A stretch of DNA of 64,000 bases from assembly GCF_004119445.1 (NCBI RefSeq), contig NZ_QICI01000062.1, positions 119,463 through 183,462 on the forward strand, given 5' to 3'. The stretch is from Chryseobacterium sp. CH21. Lineage in GTDB: Bacteria; Bacteroidota; Bacteroidia; Flavobacteriales; Weeksellaceae. The position numbers and the translations under genes were made by a program. Each line of letters opens with the position of its first letter. The first letter of the stretch is position 1. The notes beneath the pieces were generated by a model. The model worked only from the letters and a program-made list of their open reading frames with translations. It searched no databases and had not been told where the DNA came from. This document shows positions 55,247 through 64,000 of this stretch, one piece after another.

Positions 55247-56729
55247 GTTGTCTGTAATTTTAAAGATTCTAAATTCATTGCTCCATCCACTATTCTACTG
55301 ATTTGTAATGGATTGTCATTCTTTAGCTCCTCCGGTAAAAATTCATCCGGCCAGTTTTGGAAAGAAATGGGGCGTACAAAACGCTTTACAGCATCTGGTC
55401 CTACGGAAGTAAAACGGGAATCAGTAGTAGAGGGAAATGGCCCGCCATGCTGCATCGCATACACAACTTCTACTCCTGTAGGCATTCCGTTGAATAATAA
55501 TCTTCCGCATTTATCTTTCAGAATATTGATCAGTATTGTATTATCCCGTACATCTTCATGGGTAGCGGCAATAGTAATGGTTAACTGTCCTTTTAACTGT
55601 TGGGTAATCTTGATGAGTTCTTCATCAGTTTCACACGCTACAACAATACCAAACGGGCCAAAAACTTCTTCATTCAATACAGGATTATTCAAGAAGGTTT
55701 CGGCATTTGTCTTTATCACTGAAGCACTTCTCTGATCATTTTCTGCTTGTGTATTTGATGACGCAATTATTTCAACATTTGTCTGTTCTGTTGCAATATT
55801 TTTATTTTTTCGAAACTTTCCAATATCCCTTTGTGAAGCATTTTAGCGGGGACCACGTTTTGAATTTCCTCTTTTAATGCATTAATAAAACGGTCAAGCG
55901 GTTTCCCTTTCAAAGAAATAAAAACTCCCGGATTGGTACAAAATTGTCCAACTCCTAAGGTTAAAGAAGCAATATATTCTTTGGCCAATGTTTCAGCTTT
56001 GTTTTCAAGCAATTTTTGAAAGGCAAATACAGGATTGATACTTCCCATTTCTGCAAATACCGGAATTGGATCTTTACGACGGTTGGCTATGTCAAACAAA
56101 GCTTTTCCTCCATTGAAAGATCCGGTAAAGGCCACAGCGCGGATATCCGGATGCTGAGTCAAATAAGCCCCAATTTCATAAGAGGTTCCGGTAATATGGC
56201 TAAAAACCCCTTCAGGCCATTCAAAGGCTTTAACAACGGCAGTTATAGCATCGGCCATCATTTGTGAAGTCTGAGGATGTGCAGGATGTGCTTTTATAAT
56301 GACAGGACAGCCTGCCCCAATAGCACTGGCAGTATCTCCTCCTGCAGTAGAAAAGGCAAAAGGAAAATTACTGGCTCCGAAAATGACAACAGGTCCGATA
56401 CCTACATTATATTTTCTAAGATCTCCTTTTTGTTTTTCAGGCTGAGCAAGATCGAGTCTGGCTTCTGTATATATCCCGGAAGCAACAGCTTTTGCATAGC
56501 TTCTCCACTGGCCTACAGTTCTGGCCTTTTCACCAGTAAGTCTGGCTAAAGGCAATGACGTTTCCGCATGAGCCACTGTCAAAAGTTCTTCTCCCAAAGC
56601 TTCAATTTGATCTGCAACAGCATTCATAAATTCCGCCCGATCATGAATCGTTGTATTCTTAAGAAACTGAAAGGCTTCAGCAGCCATTTCAATTCTTCTA
56701 TCAATATTTTGTGTTGATGCTTCTTCCAT
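55243..56729 (-). pseudogene. Alpha-ketoglutarate semialdehyde dehydrogenase, split by a frameshift
   Basis: The frames 56729-55767 and about 55800-55243 join to about 495 aa if the T6 run at 55805-55810 (or T5 at 55799-55803) gains one base (FEKNKNIATEQ). The dehydrogenase has FGASNFPFAFSTAGGD, AFTGSFNGGKAL, AEMGSINP with the general-base Glu, and GQFCTNPG with the catalytic Cys. The C-terminal part continues NEEVFGPFGIVV. It turns the semialdehyde from the deaminase step into 2-oxoglutarate. Overlaps with both neighbours (1 bp and 4 bp) show strong coupling. The gene is probably intact in the cell. Confidence 0.88.
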
Positions 56730-57652
56730 TATATTTGCTGTTCTGGAATTAATAAGACGGGACGATTAGCTCTGCCTTCTTCAATAATTTTTTGAATTTT
56801 TTCAGCTTCTTTGCCATGAAGTTCAAGACGTGGAGCTCTTACATACGGATTGCTTATCCCTTCTGCTGTTGCAGCCAGTTTAATATACTGGATAAGTTTA
56901 GGGTGAATATCCAGCTCCAGCAATGGCATAAACCATCTGTAGATTGCTACAGCTTTATCATATTCATTGGCTTTCACATGGTTGTACATCGTCATGGTTT
57001 CATTAGGGAAAGCATCTACAAGACCTGCCACAAGACCGTCTGCTCCAAGCATCAGGGTTTCCAGACAAATGGTATCTACCCCTCCAAGAATTTTGATCCT
57101 TTTCCCGAAACGATTAATCATTCTGGTTACATTCGCCAGATCTCTTGTCGATTCTTTTACCGCCTGAATGGTTGGATATTCAATAAGCTCCTCAAACATT
57201 TCAAGGGTAACATAAATTCCATAATCTACGGGATTGTTATAGATAAGAATAGGAAGTTCTGTAGCGGAGGCCACTGCTTTAAAATACTCCACAACTTCAT
57301 GGTTATCGGCTTTGTAACGCATTGGTGGAAGAAGCATCAGTCCATCTGCCCCAAATTCTTTTGCTTTTTCGGCAAAGTTGACTGCATTTCGGGTAGTATT
57401 TTCAGAAAGATTGAGAATGACAGGAATTCTACCCTGTGTTATTTTTTTTGCATATTTCAGCAGTTCAAATTTTTCCTCTGTTTCTAAAGCACTGGCTTCT
57501 CCTAATGTTCCCGCAAGAATAATCCCGTGAACGCCTGCTTTAATCTGGGCTTCTGTATTGATAGCAAACATTTCAAAGTCTATCTCGCCTTCTTTGGTAA
57601 AAGGCGTTAATACAGCGGGATAAATACCTTCCCAGTTTAGTTTTGTACTCAT
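56729..57652 (-). CDS. DHDPS-family lyase, likely pyrroline-4-hydroxy-2-carboxylate deaminase
   Basis: 307 aa. The DapA/NAL fold shows PAVLTPFTKEGEIDFEMF, LAGTLGEASALE, LIYNNPVDYG (Tyr) and IQAVKESTRD with the Schiff-base Lys. In hydroxyproline operons this family member deaminates and dehydrates the pyrroline to alpha-ketoglutarate semialdehyde. It is the first gene of the operon, with a possible -7 TAGTTTTG (57677-57670) upstream. A role in lysine synthesis is unlikely, given the neighbours. Confidence 0.88.
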   Translation of the reverse strand: MSTKLNWEGIYPAVLTPFTKEGEIDFEMFAINTEAQIKAGVHGIILAGTLGEASALETEEKFELLKYAKKITQGRIPVILNLSENTTRNAVNFAEKAKEFGADGLMLLPPMRYKADNHEVVEYFKAVASATELPILIYNNPVDYGIYVTLEMFEELIEYPTIQAVKESTRDLANVTRMINRFGKRIKILGGVDTICLETLMLGADGLVAGLVDAFPNETMTMYNHVKANEYDKAVAIYRWFMPLLELDIHPKLIQYIKLAATAEGISNPYVRAPRLELHGKEAEKIQKIIEEGRANRPVLLIPEQQI

Positions 57653-57744
57653 ATCAAATAATATTTATCCAAAACTAGCAGAATTTCAAAACGGTAAATG
57701 TTAATATTTTAATAGGTTTTAACCGTATTTTAACACCTTGCTTT

Positions 57745-58629
57745 TTATTGCTCTATGGTAGCCTCTTTGTAATGTTTCAGGTATTCTTTAGGTGAATATT
57801 TCATAATGGATTTGAAAACCCGGTTAAAATTGGTAAGGCTATTGAAGCCACTATTAAAAGCAACCGAAGAAATACTGTACATTTTGCTGGCGGTCAATAG
57901 CCTGCAGGCTCGCTGTACCCGAAGTTCATTGAGGTATTCAATATACGTAATGCGGGTACGTTTTTTAAAAGACCGGCAAAAAGCCTGAGGTGTCATACAG
58001 GCTTCTTTAGCAATAAGATCGAGGGTCAGTTTACTTTGTGCGAAATTTTTCTTAATAAAATTCTGGGCATCTATAATTCTTTGATCCGTATCAGAAATAG
58101 GATTAGGTAAATTCTTTTCTGAAGATAGCGGAATATGCAAATGTCTGTTTTGCATAAGATGATTTAAAATTTTTATAAAATCAATAATCTGATCTACTCC
58201 TTTTGTTTTTTGCAGTGCAGCAATATCTTCTGCGATACTTTTTTTAAGCTTGGCTGCTACCTGAAAACCTACTTCTGAATGATTGATAAAGTTTTTAAGC
58301 TCCTCAAATTCAGGTAAGTCGAAAAATGCTGCGATCTTTTTATGAGGATCAAAGAAAATTGAGATGGCATGAACTTTCTGCTTTTCGTTTTTTTCAAAAT
58401 TGCCTCTGAAAACATGGGACTGATTGGCTCCCAGATAAAAAATATCACCAGCCTCAAAATTAAAGAGATTCTGTTCTATAGCCAGTGTTCCATGCCCTTT
58501 AAGAATCCACATGATCTGTGTTTCTGTATGGCGATGGAAATAAGGATAAAAATTAGGCATTATATCTTCCTGAATGCGGATACTTTTGTTGGTATCGGCA
58601 GGAACAGAAAACTGGAGACTCTTCATCAT
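57745..58629 (-). CDS. AraC family regulator of the hydroxyproline locus
   Basis: 294 aa. An N-terminal cupin (YPYFHRHTETQIMWILKGHG, FEAGDIFYLGANQSHVFRG) precedes two C-terminal HTHs (LTLDLIAKEACMTPQAFCRSFKKRT and SISSVAFNSGFNSLTNFNRVFK). It lies 92 bp upstream of the catabolic operon on the same strand and is divergent from the Xaa-Pro aminopeptidase gene, so it probably activates both in response to hydroxyproline. Confidence 0.9.
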   Translation of the reverse strand: MMKSLQFSVPADTNKSIRIQEDIMPNFYPYFHRHTETQIMWILKGHGTLAIEQNLFNFEAGDIFYLGANQSHVFRGNFEKNEKQKVHAISIFFDPHKKIAAFFDLPEFEELKNFINHSEVGFQVAAKLKKSIAEDIAALQKTKGVDQIIDFIKILNHLMQNRHLHIPLSSEKNLPNPISDTDQRIIDAQNFIKKNFAQSKLTLDLIAKEACMTPQAFCRSFKKRTRITYIEYLNELRVQRACRLLTASKMYSISSVAFNSGFNSLTNFNRVFKSIMKYSPKEYLKHYKEATIEQ

Positions 58630-58752
58630 ATTAATGATTTACGAAGTTATTAGATTTTCAAGGTTAAAATATTGCTGAAGTTAAACAAAATATGAACATT
58701 AAATATCATATTAAAATCCAAACTTTACTTATTCTTATTTTTAATGAATAAA

Positions 58753-58768
58753 GTACTATAAATAGTAC
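58753..58768. promoter_or_regulatory. Palindrome in the AraC / Xaa-Pro aminopeptidase divergent region
   Basis: GTACTATAAATAGTAC has perfect 7-bp arms about an AA centre. It lies 45 bp upstream of the aminopeptidase ATG and 124 bp from the AraC start. It is a candidate binding site for a dimeric regulator, though AraC proteins more often use direct repeats. Confidence 0.45.
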
Positions 58769-58813
58769 AAAATCGTAACTTTAAACTTTTAAAATAAAAA
58801 GTATTCATAATAT

Positions 58814-60208
58814 ATGTTTTCAGCACAAACCTATCAAGACCGAAGAGCAGTATTACAAGGAAATGTTTCCAGCGGAATTTTATTATTTCTGGGAAATATT
58901 GAAAATCCAGTAAATTTTGAGCATAATCCTTATTATTTCCGTCAGGACAGTACCTTTCTATACTATTTCGGAGTTCAGGAACCCCGTATTGCAGCCATTA
59001 TTGATATTGATGAAAATAAGACGATTGTTTTCGGAGATGAATTGAGTATCGATGATATTGTATGGATGGGCAGGCAGGAAACCTTGAAAGAGAAAAGTCT
59101 GAAATCTGGTGTACAGGAAACGCTTCCTTATGCGGAACTTTCTCAATATGTTGCAAAAGCACTGGCTTCGGGTAGAAAAGTGCATTATCTTCCTCCTTAT
59201 CAGTCTTCCAATAAAATTTTACTAGCGGATCTTCTTGGGATTAAAATTGCAGATTTACAGCCTTCAGTGGAAATGATCAAAGCTATTGTAAAACAGCGTT
59301 CCATTAAAGAACATCAGGAAATCGTTCAGATAGAACAGGCCGTGGAGGTTTCCAATGAAATGCATCTGTTGGCAATGCTTGCAGCGAAACCGGGGATGAA
59401 AGAATATGAAATTGCCAATGCAATCCAGCATCTTGCGGCCGATAAAGAATGCCAGATGTCTTATCCTCCAATCGTAACGATAAATGGGGGAATTCTTCAT
59501 AATCATTACCGTCTCAATACCATGAAAGAAGGAGATTTGTTTTTGAATGATTCCGGAGCGGAAACTGCGATGGGATATGCCGGAGATCTTACCAGAACAT
59601 TTCCTGTAAGCAAAACTTTTACTACCAAACAAAAGGAAATGTATGAAGTTGTTTTAAATACTTTTAATATTGCTCAAAGTCTTCTGAAACCCGGAATTCG
59701 ATTCAAAGATATTCACTTAAAAGCAGCCCGGCATCTGGTAGAAGGTCTTATTGATCTTGGATTGATGAAAGGAAATCCTGAAGATGCTGTAAAGAATCAT
59801 GCTCATACCCTATTTTTCCAGTGTGGACTGGGGCATATGATGGGGCTTGATGTACACGACATGGAAGACCTTGGAGAACAATATGTTGGGTATACTGAAC
59901 AGGAACCAAAAGATACCAAAACATTCGGACTGAAATCTTTACGTTTAGGAAAAGAACTGGAATCCGGGTTTGTGGTAACGGTTGAACCTGGTATTTACAT
60001 GATTCCTGATTTGATTGACATGTGGCAGGCTGAAAATAAAAATGCAGACTTTATTAATTATAATAAAGTAAATGAATACCGAAACTTCGGAGGAATTCGT
60101 GTAGAAGATGATTTCCTGATCACAGATGACGGCTGCAGACTCCTTGGAAATGGTTTAATTAAAACCGTTGAAGACATTGAAAATTACAGAGCTGAACATT
60201 TAGCTTAA
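58814..60208 (+). CDS. Xaa-Pro aminopeptidase (M24B)
   Basis: 464 aa. The N-terminal AMP_N domain (residues about 1-170) is followed by the pita-bread peptidase domain. The metal ligands are seen in NDSGAETAMGYAGDLTRTFP, GLGHMMGLDVHD and VTVEPGIYM, with a last Glu in GGIRVEDDFL. It removes an N-terminal residue preceding proline. No signal peptide, so it acts in the cytoplasm. It lies 14 bp upstream of a DPP IV gene, likely one operon for proline-rich peptide breakdown. Confidence 0.94.
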   Translation: MFSAQTYQDRRAVLQGNVSSGILLFLGNIENPVNFEHNPYYFRQDSTFLYYFGVQEPRIAAIIDIDENKTIVFGDELSIDDIVWMGRQETLKEKSLKSGVQETLPYAELSQYVAKALASGRKVHYLPPYQSSNKILLADLLGIKIADLQPSVEMIKAIVKQRSIKEHQEIVQIEQAVEVSNEMHLLAMLAAKPGMKEYEIANAIQHLAADKECQMSYPPIVTINGGILHNHYRLNTMKEGDLFLNDSGAETAMGYAGDLTRTFPVSKTFTTKQKEMYEVVLNTFNIAQSLLKPGIRFKDIHLKAARHLVEGLIDLGLMKGNPEDAVKNHAHTLFFQCGLGHMMGLDVHDMEDLGEQYVGYTEQEPKDTKTFGLKSLRLGKELESGFVVTVEPGIYMIPDLIDMWQAENKNADFINYNKVNEYRNFGGIRVEDDFLITDDGCRLLGNGLIKTVEDIENYRAEHLA

Positions 60209-60222
60209 TTGAAATAATACCT

Positions 60223-62393
60223 ATGAAGAAAATAAAAAAACTAACGATTATTGCATTGTACGTCCTGTGTCTCTCGCCCCTTGCGGCACAAAAGACACAA
60301 TGGACTCCGGATGGCAATGCTTATTATTCATTTACCAAAAAAGGAGTTGAAATTGTAGATGTACTGCATCCGGGAAAAGATCAGACTCTTCTAAGCATCA
60401 GTGAACTGATCCCTGCCGGAAGCTCTGAAGCATTGCAGATACAGAGTTTTCAGATATCCCCTGATGATAAAAGTTTATTGCTTTTTGCCAATACCAAAAA
60501 AGTATGGAGAGACAATACCCGTGGAGATTACTGGATTTTTGATAAAAACACCAAAAAACTTACCCAGCTTGGAAAAGGCTTGCCAGCTTCATCACTGATG
60601 TTTGCTAAGTATTCCCCGGACGGTAAAAAAGTAGCTTATGTGTCGAAGCATAATATTTATATTGAAGATCTTTCCAACAATCAACTTACCAAAATCACTG
60701 CAGATGGTACTGACGGAATGATTAATGGTACTTTTGACTGGGTTTACGAAGAAGAATTCGGAACTCAGGATGGCTTCAGATGGTCTCCGGATGGCAATAA
60801 AATAGCGTATTGGAAGCTGGATGCCCGTGGTACTAAAAATTTCCTGATGATCAATAATACACACAGTCTGTATTCTTTTACCATTCCGGTAGAATATCCG
60901 AAAGTAGGAGAAAACCCTTCCGGATGTAGTATATGGTTTTATGATCTTGCTTCTAAATCTTCAAAGAAAGCTGATATTGCAGGAGATGAAATGCAAAATT
61001 ATATCCCAAGAATGGAATGGGTACCAGATTCTAAATCCGTTATTCTGCAGCAATTGAACAGAAAACAGAATCAAAGTAAAATTATCGTAGCAGATGCCAA
61101 TTCCGGGAACAGTAAGACCATTCATACGGAAACTGATGCTGCATGGATTGATATAAAATCCCGCTGGAATGACAATGATCCGAGTGGCTGGGACTGGATT
61201 GAAAACGGAAAAGAATTCTTATGGCTTTCTGAAAAAGATGGATGGAGACATATTTATAAAATAGATATGAACGGGAAAGAAACATTGATTACGAAAGATG
61301 CTTTCGATGTAATTCAACCGGAGTTTTTGATGTTCAGAACAAACAAATCTACTTTTTAGCTTCCCCGAATAATGCCACTCAGAAATATCTGTATAAAGTG
61401 AGTATGAAAGGAGGAAAAGCACAAAAAGTAACTCCTGAATCCTATACCGGTTCTAATAAATATACGATATCTCCTAATGGAAAGATCGCTATGTTTACGA
61501 ATAGCAGTGTCAATTCATTATCAATGGGTTCTGTAATATCGCTTCCGGAACATAAAGAATTGGTTGCTGCCAACAAGTCTGCAAAGGCAGATCCTGCAAA
61601 AGCAAAAGCTGAATTCTTTCAGATTACCACACAGGATGGAGTTACGCTGGACGGATGGGTGGTAAAGCCTAAAAATTTCGATCCTAATAAAAAATATCCT
61701 ATTGTTTTTACGGTCTATGGGGAACCGGCTATGCAAACAGTAACAGACGATTTTTATACCGGCTGGAATTGGCTATATGCCGGAGATATGGCTGAAGACG
61801 GCTACTTATATGTTTCTCTTGAAAACCGTGGAACGCCTTCTCCAAGAGGACGTGAATGGAGAAAATCTGTGTATCGTAAAATAGGACAGTTGAATATTCG
61901 TGATCAGGCAATGGGAGCCAAAGCTTTATTTGCAAAATGGCCATATGTAGATACTTCAAGAGTTGCTGTATGGGGCTGGAGCGGAGGTGGATCTTCTACC
62001 CTTAACCTTTTAGGGCAGTATCCTGATATTTACCAGACTGGTATTGCCATTGCTCCTGTTGCCAATCAGTTGTTCTATGATAATATCTATCAGGAACGTT
62101 ATATGGGACTTCCACAGGAAAACAGAGAAGATTTTGTCAATGGTTCTCCACTGGCTTATGCTAAAAATTTAAAAGGAAATCTTCTATTGGTCCACGGGAC
62201 AGGTGATGATAATGTGCATTACCAAAATACCGAAGTATATATCAATGAATTGGTAAAATACAACAAACAGTTTCAGTTGATGTCCTATCCTAACCGTACT
62301 CACGCTATTGATGAAGGTGAAGGAACGTCACTGCATCTGGTCACCATGTTTACAAAATATTTGAAAGAACACTGCCCTCCGGGAGCAAGATAA
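60223..62393 (+). pseudogene. Dipeptidyl peptidase IV (S9B), split by a frameshift
   Basis: The frames 60223-61359 and about 61323-62393 join to about 723 aa if the T5 run at 61324-61328 gains one T (PEFFDVQNKQIYFLAS). A signal peptide (LYVLCLSPLAAQ) leads to a beta-propeller with the double-Glu motif FDWVYEEEFG, then an alpha/beta-hydrolase with GWSGGGSST (Ser), a TGDDNVHY region (Asp) and NRTHAIDEG (His). It removes X-Pro dipeptides in the periplasm. With the upstream Xaa-Pro aminopeptidase it would release Pro/Hyp. The gene is probably intact in the cell. Confidence 0.9.
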
Positions 62394-62398
62394 TAATG

Positions 62399-62424
62399 AA
62401 AGTCTCACAATGATGTGGGACTTT
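62399..62424 (+). terminator. Rho-independent terminator after DPP IV
   Basis: AAAGTCTCACA pairs with TGTGGGACTTT (one G-T pair) around ATGA, followed by TT-rich sequence. Confidence 0.8.
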
Positions 62425-62685
62425 TTATTTTTAAATTATTAAAACCATTTTAAAATCAAACAAAAATTCCCCGGATTGCTCCAGGGAAAAATAAGTGTCA
62501 AAACCTATAAATTTTTATAGTGGTGTAAAATGATGTTATATAGAAAGTAACAATGGATGTGCCAAATTACTCACTAATTTATGAAATGTGACTTTTTGTG
62601 GTACCTTTTGTCCAATTCGCTTCCTGAGGCTTCCATTTCTATAAGATTATCACTAAATTTGAGTGAATAATTTCTAAAATCATTC
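62425..62685. other. Intergenic, no gene seen
   Basis: About 260 bp of AT-rich sequence upstream of the AAG glycosylase gene. I find no coding sequence, RNA gene or clear promoter element. Confidence 0.5.
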
Positions 62686-63291
62686 ATGAAACTACCACTC
62701 TCCTATTATTCCAATCAAGATGTTCTTTTTCTGGCTCAGAACCTTTTGGGAAAAGTCCTTTTTATAGAAATCAATGGTGAAACAACAGCCGGAATCATTG
62801 TAGAAACAGAAGCCTATTTTGGAGTTCAAGATAAAGCTTCTCATGCGTATGGAGGCAGACGTACAGACCGTACAGAAACGCTGTACAGCCAAGGTGGAAT
62901 TTCCTATGTGTATTTATGCTATGGAATTCATCACCTTTTCAATGTAGTGACTTCTTTGAAGGACGATCCACATGCCGTTCTGGTAAGAGCTGTTGAACCT
63001 TTGATCGGTAAAGAAATCATGGAATTAAGGAGAAATATGCCGGTTTCAAAACCTGCCATTTCCGCAGGTCCGGGGTCAGCTTCCAAAGCGTTGGGAATAG
63101 ATCGGTCATTCAACAAAAAAGATCTGAATGGAAATGAAATCTGGATTGAAGATCATGGTATTTCGTATACACCGGATGAGATTATTTCAGGACCCCGTAT
63201 AGGGGTTGCTTATGCACAGGAAGATGCGCTTCTACCGTGGCGTTTTTTTGTGAAAGGAAACAAATATGTGAGCAAACCCAACAAAGTATAA
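62686..63291 (+). CDS. 3-methyladenine DNA glycosylase (AAG/MPG type)
   Basis: 201 aa. The AAG-fold sequence includes LAQNLLGKVLF, IIVETEAYFG with the catalytic Glu, ASHAYGGRRTDRTETLY, and GISYVYLCYGIHHLFNVV. AGPGSASKALGID follows. It removes alkylated adenine from DNA as the first step of base excision repair. It converges on a second glycosylase gene 3 bp away. Confidence 0.93.
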   Translation: MKLPLSYYSNQDVLFLAQNLLGKVLFIEINGETTAGIIVETEAYFGVQDKASHAYGGRRTDRTETLYSQGGISYVYLCYGIHHLFNVVTSLKDDPHAVLVRAVEPLIGKEIMELRRNMPVSKPAISAGPGSASKALGIDRSFNKKDLNGNEIWIEDHGISYTPDEIISGPRIGVAYAQEDALLPWRFFVKGNKYVSKPNKV

Positions 63292-63294
63292 ATA

Positions 63295-63798
63295 TCAGGA
63301 TTTATATACGGAATCATAAAACTCTTTATAGTAGGTAACCAGACCGTCAAGAGAAAAGCCACGGTTCAAACCACTGGTATTAGGTAAAACCCAGACTTTT
63401 ACTCCACAGAAATCCTCAGGCTGTTCTCCCCAAAGAATTTCTTTCTTTTTAGAAAACGCTTTATACGCTGCTTTACCAAGAAAAGCAATATATTTTGGTT
63501 GGTATTTTCTAATTTTTACTTTAAAATTGTCAAAAGATTCATCAAATTCTTCCTTCGAAAGCTCATCCGCACGGGAAGTTGCTCTAGCCACAGCAGTTGT
63601 CAGTCCATATCCGAAATCCAGAAGAGAAGTATCATTTATGGCTTCTATTTCATACGGTGTAAAGCCTGACTGATGAAGTACTTTCCAAAAGCGGTTGCTC
63701 CTTCCGGAAAAGTGATGACCGTCATTGGATGATTTCAAACCAGGATTGATTCCACAAAAAATAACATTGAGATGTGTTGAAATAATATCTGTCAGCAT
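63295..63798 (-). CDS. mug: G/T(U) mismatch-specific DNA glycosylase (Mug/TDG family)
   Basis: 167 aa, the usual length for Mug. The active-site loop GINPGLKSS (GINPG) and the DNA-intercalating NTSGLNRGF (NPSGLNR-like) motifs mark the UDG family 2. It removes uracil or thymine opposite guanine. It is convergent with the AAG gene, giving two base-excision initiators side by side. Confidence 0.93.
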   Translation of the reverse strand: MLTDIISTHLNVIFCGINPGLKSSNDGHHFSGRSNRFWKVLHQSGFTPYEIEAINDTSLLDFGYGLTTAVARATSRADELSKEEFDESFDNFKVKIRKYQPKYIAFLGKAAYKAFSKKKEILWGEQPEDFCGVKVWVLPNTSGLNRGFSLDGLVTYYKEFYDSVYKS

Positions 63799-63923
63799 AA
63801 TATATGATAGATTGGCCTGTATAAAAAGATTAATTCTTTACCCGTTGTGCATTATGAATGCAAAAAAATAAGTTGTTCATTCGATTGAAAACCAGTAATT
63901 TTTTTTGCTACAAAACATTTACA

Positions 63924-64000
63924 ATGAACAACTTAATTGCAAATTACGGAAGAATTTTGGAAGTTTTACGGGAAATTTCAGATGAAACACTTTTATCTTA
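63924..64000 (+). CDS. Start of an unidentified gene, cut by the window end
   Basis: An ATG at 63924 opens a frame (MNNLIANYGRILEVLREIS) that runs off the end. Too little remains to name a family. Confidence 0.4.
   Translation, partial: MNNLIANYGRILEVLREISDETLLS

Noticed and set aside
56792..57487. 231-aa plus-strand ORF
   Set aside because: Antisense to the DHDPS-family gene, Cys/Phe-rich and without any family-like motif.
56729..57652. dapA for lysine biosynthesis
   Set aside because: The gene overlaps an aldehyde dehydrogenase and hydroxyproline epimerase in one operon, which points to the catabolic deaminase.
67..62393. Programmed ribosomal frameshifting as a common cause of the split genes
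   Set aside because: The sites lie in unrelated genes, including metabolic and signal-peptide regions, without shared slippery motifs or downstream structures.

Overview
This 64 kb window is AT-rich and looks like the chromosome of a Chryseobacterium-type flavobacterium (Bacteroidota). The signs are C-terminal type IX secretion (T9SS) sorting domains, TonB-dependent receptors with carboxypeptidase-like plug domains, promoters of the Bacteroidota form TTG-N19-22-TAnnTTTG, a KNLKKL...ELKTISG bacteriocin-like leader, and many short extragenic palindromes. I saw no rRNA, tRNA, CRISPR array or prophage.

Layout. 0-7.5 kb is an accessory patchwork: a frameshifted SUKH-like immunity gene, a MarR/DapB-like pair, a LysR-controlled cluster (GGCT, MFS, dehydrogenase, metallo-hydrolase), an IS256-type transposase remnant and a decayed DUF6624-like gene. 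7.6-16.7 kb holds a BspA-like T9SS surface protein, a membrane protein, a MocR/GNAT divergent pair, a TonB receptor with a Zur-type box, a small secreted protein, a Gly/Val-repeat leader peptide and an XRE-S24 regulator. 16.8-23.7 kb is a seven-gene TetR-TolC-HlyD-ATPase-ATPase-permease-permease export operon with two identical TetR operators. 23.9-29.5 kb holds a PsiD-like decarboxylase, a Tat alkaline phosphatase, a COG0523 GTPase, MerC and a Zur-like regulator. 29.7-35.3 kb is mixed (SH3 protein, AraC, polysaccharide deacetylase, two DoxX proteins). 35.5-49.8 kb is a complete assimilatory sulfate reduction and cysteine operon (cysH, cysD, cysN, serine acetyltransferase, cysK, cobA, cysJ, cysI, a TonB receptor and a siroheme synthase-TauE fusion) behind an Rrf2 regulator. 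50-62.4 kb holds a T9SS M43 metalloprotease, a four-gene trans-4-hydroxyproline catabolic operon with AraC regulator, and divergent Xaa-Pro aminopeptidase and DPP IV genes, which together suggest use of collagen-like Pro/Hyp peptides. The last 1.5 kb has two convergent DNA glycosylases and the start of an unknown gene.

Two window-wide observations stand out. First, at least nine otherwise intact genes are each split by a frameshift that one extra A or T would repair, mostly in a homopolymer. This looks like a systematic base-calling problem, so these genes should be read as probably functional. Second, three matching palindromes (GCAAC-N3-GTTGC type) overlap promoters of the 12.1 kb TonB receptor, merC/COG0523 and the Fur-family gene. 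They define a small zinc regulon readable from sequence alone.
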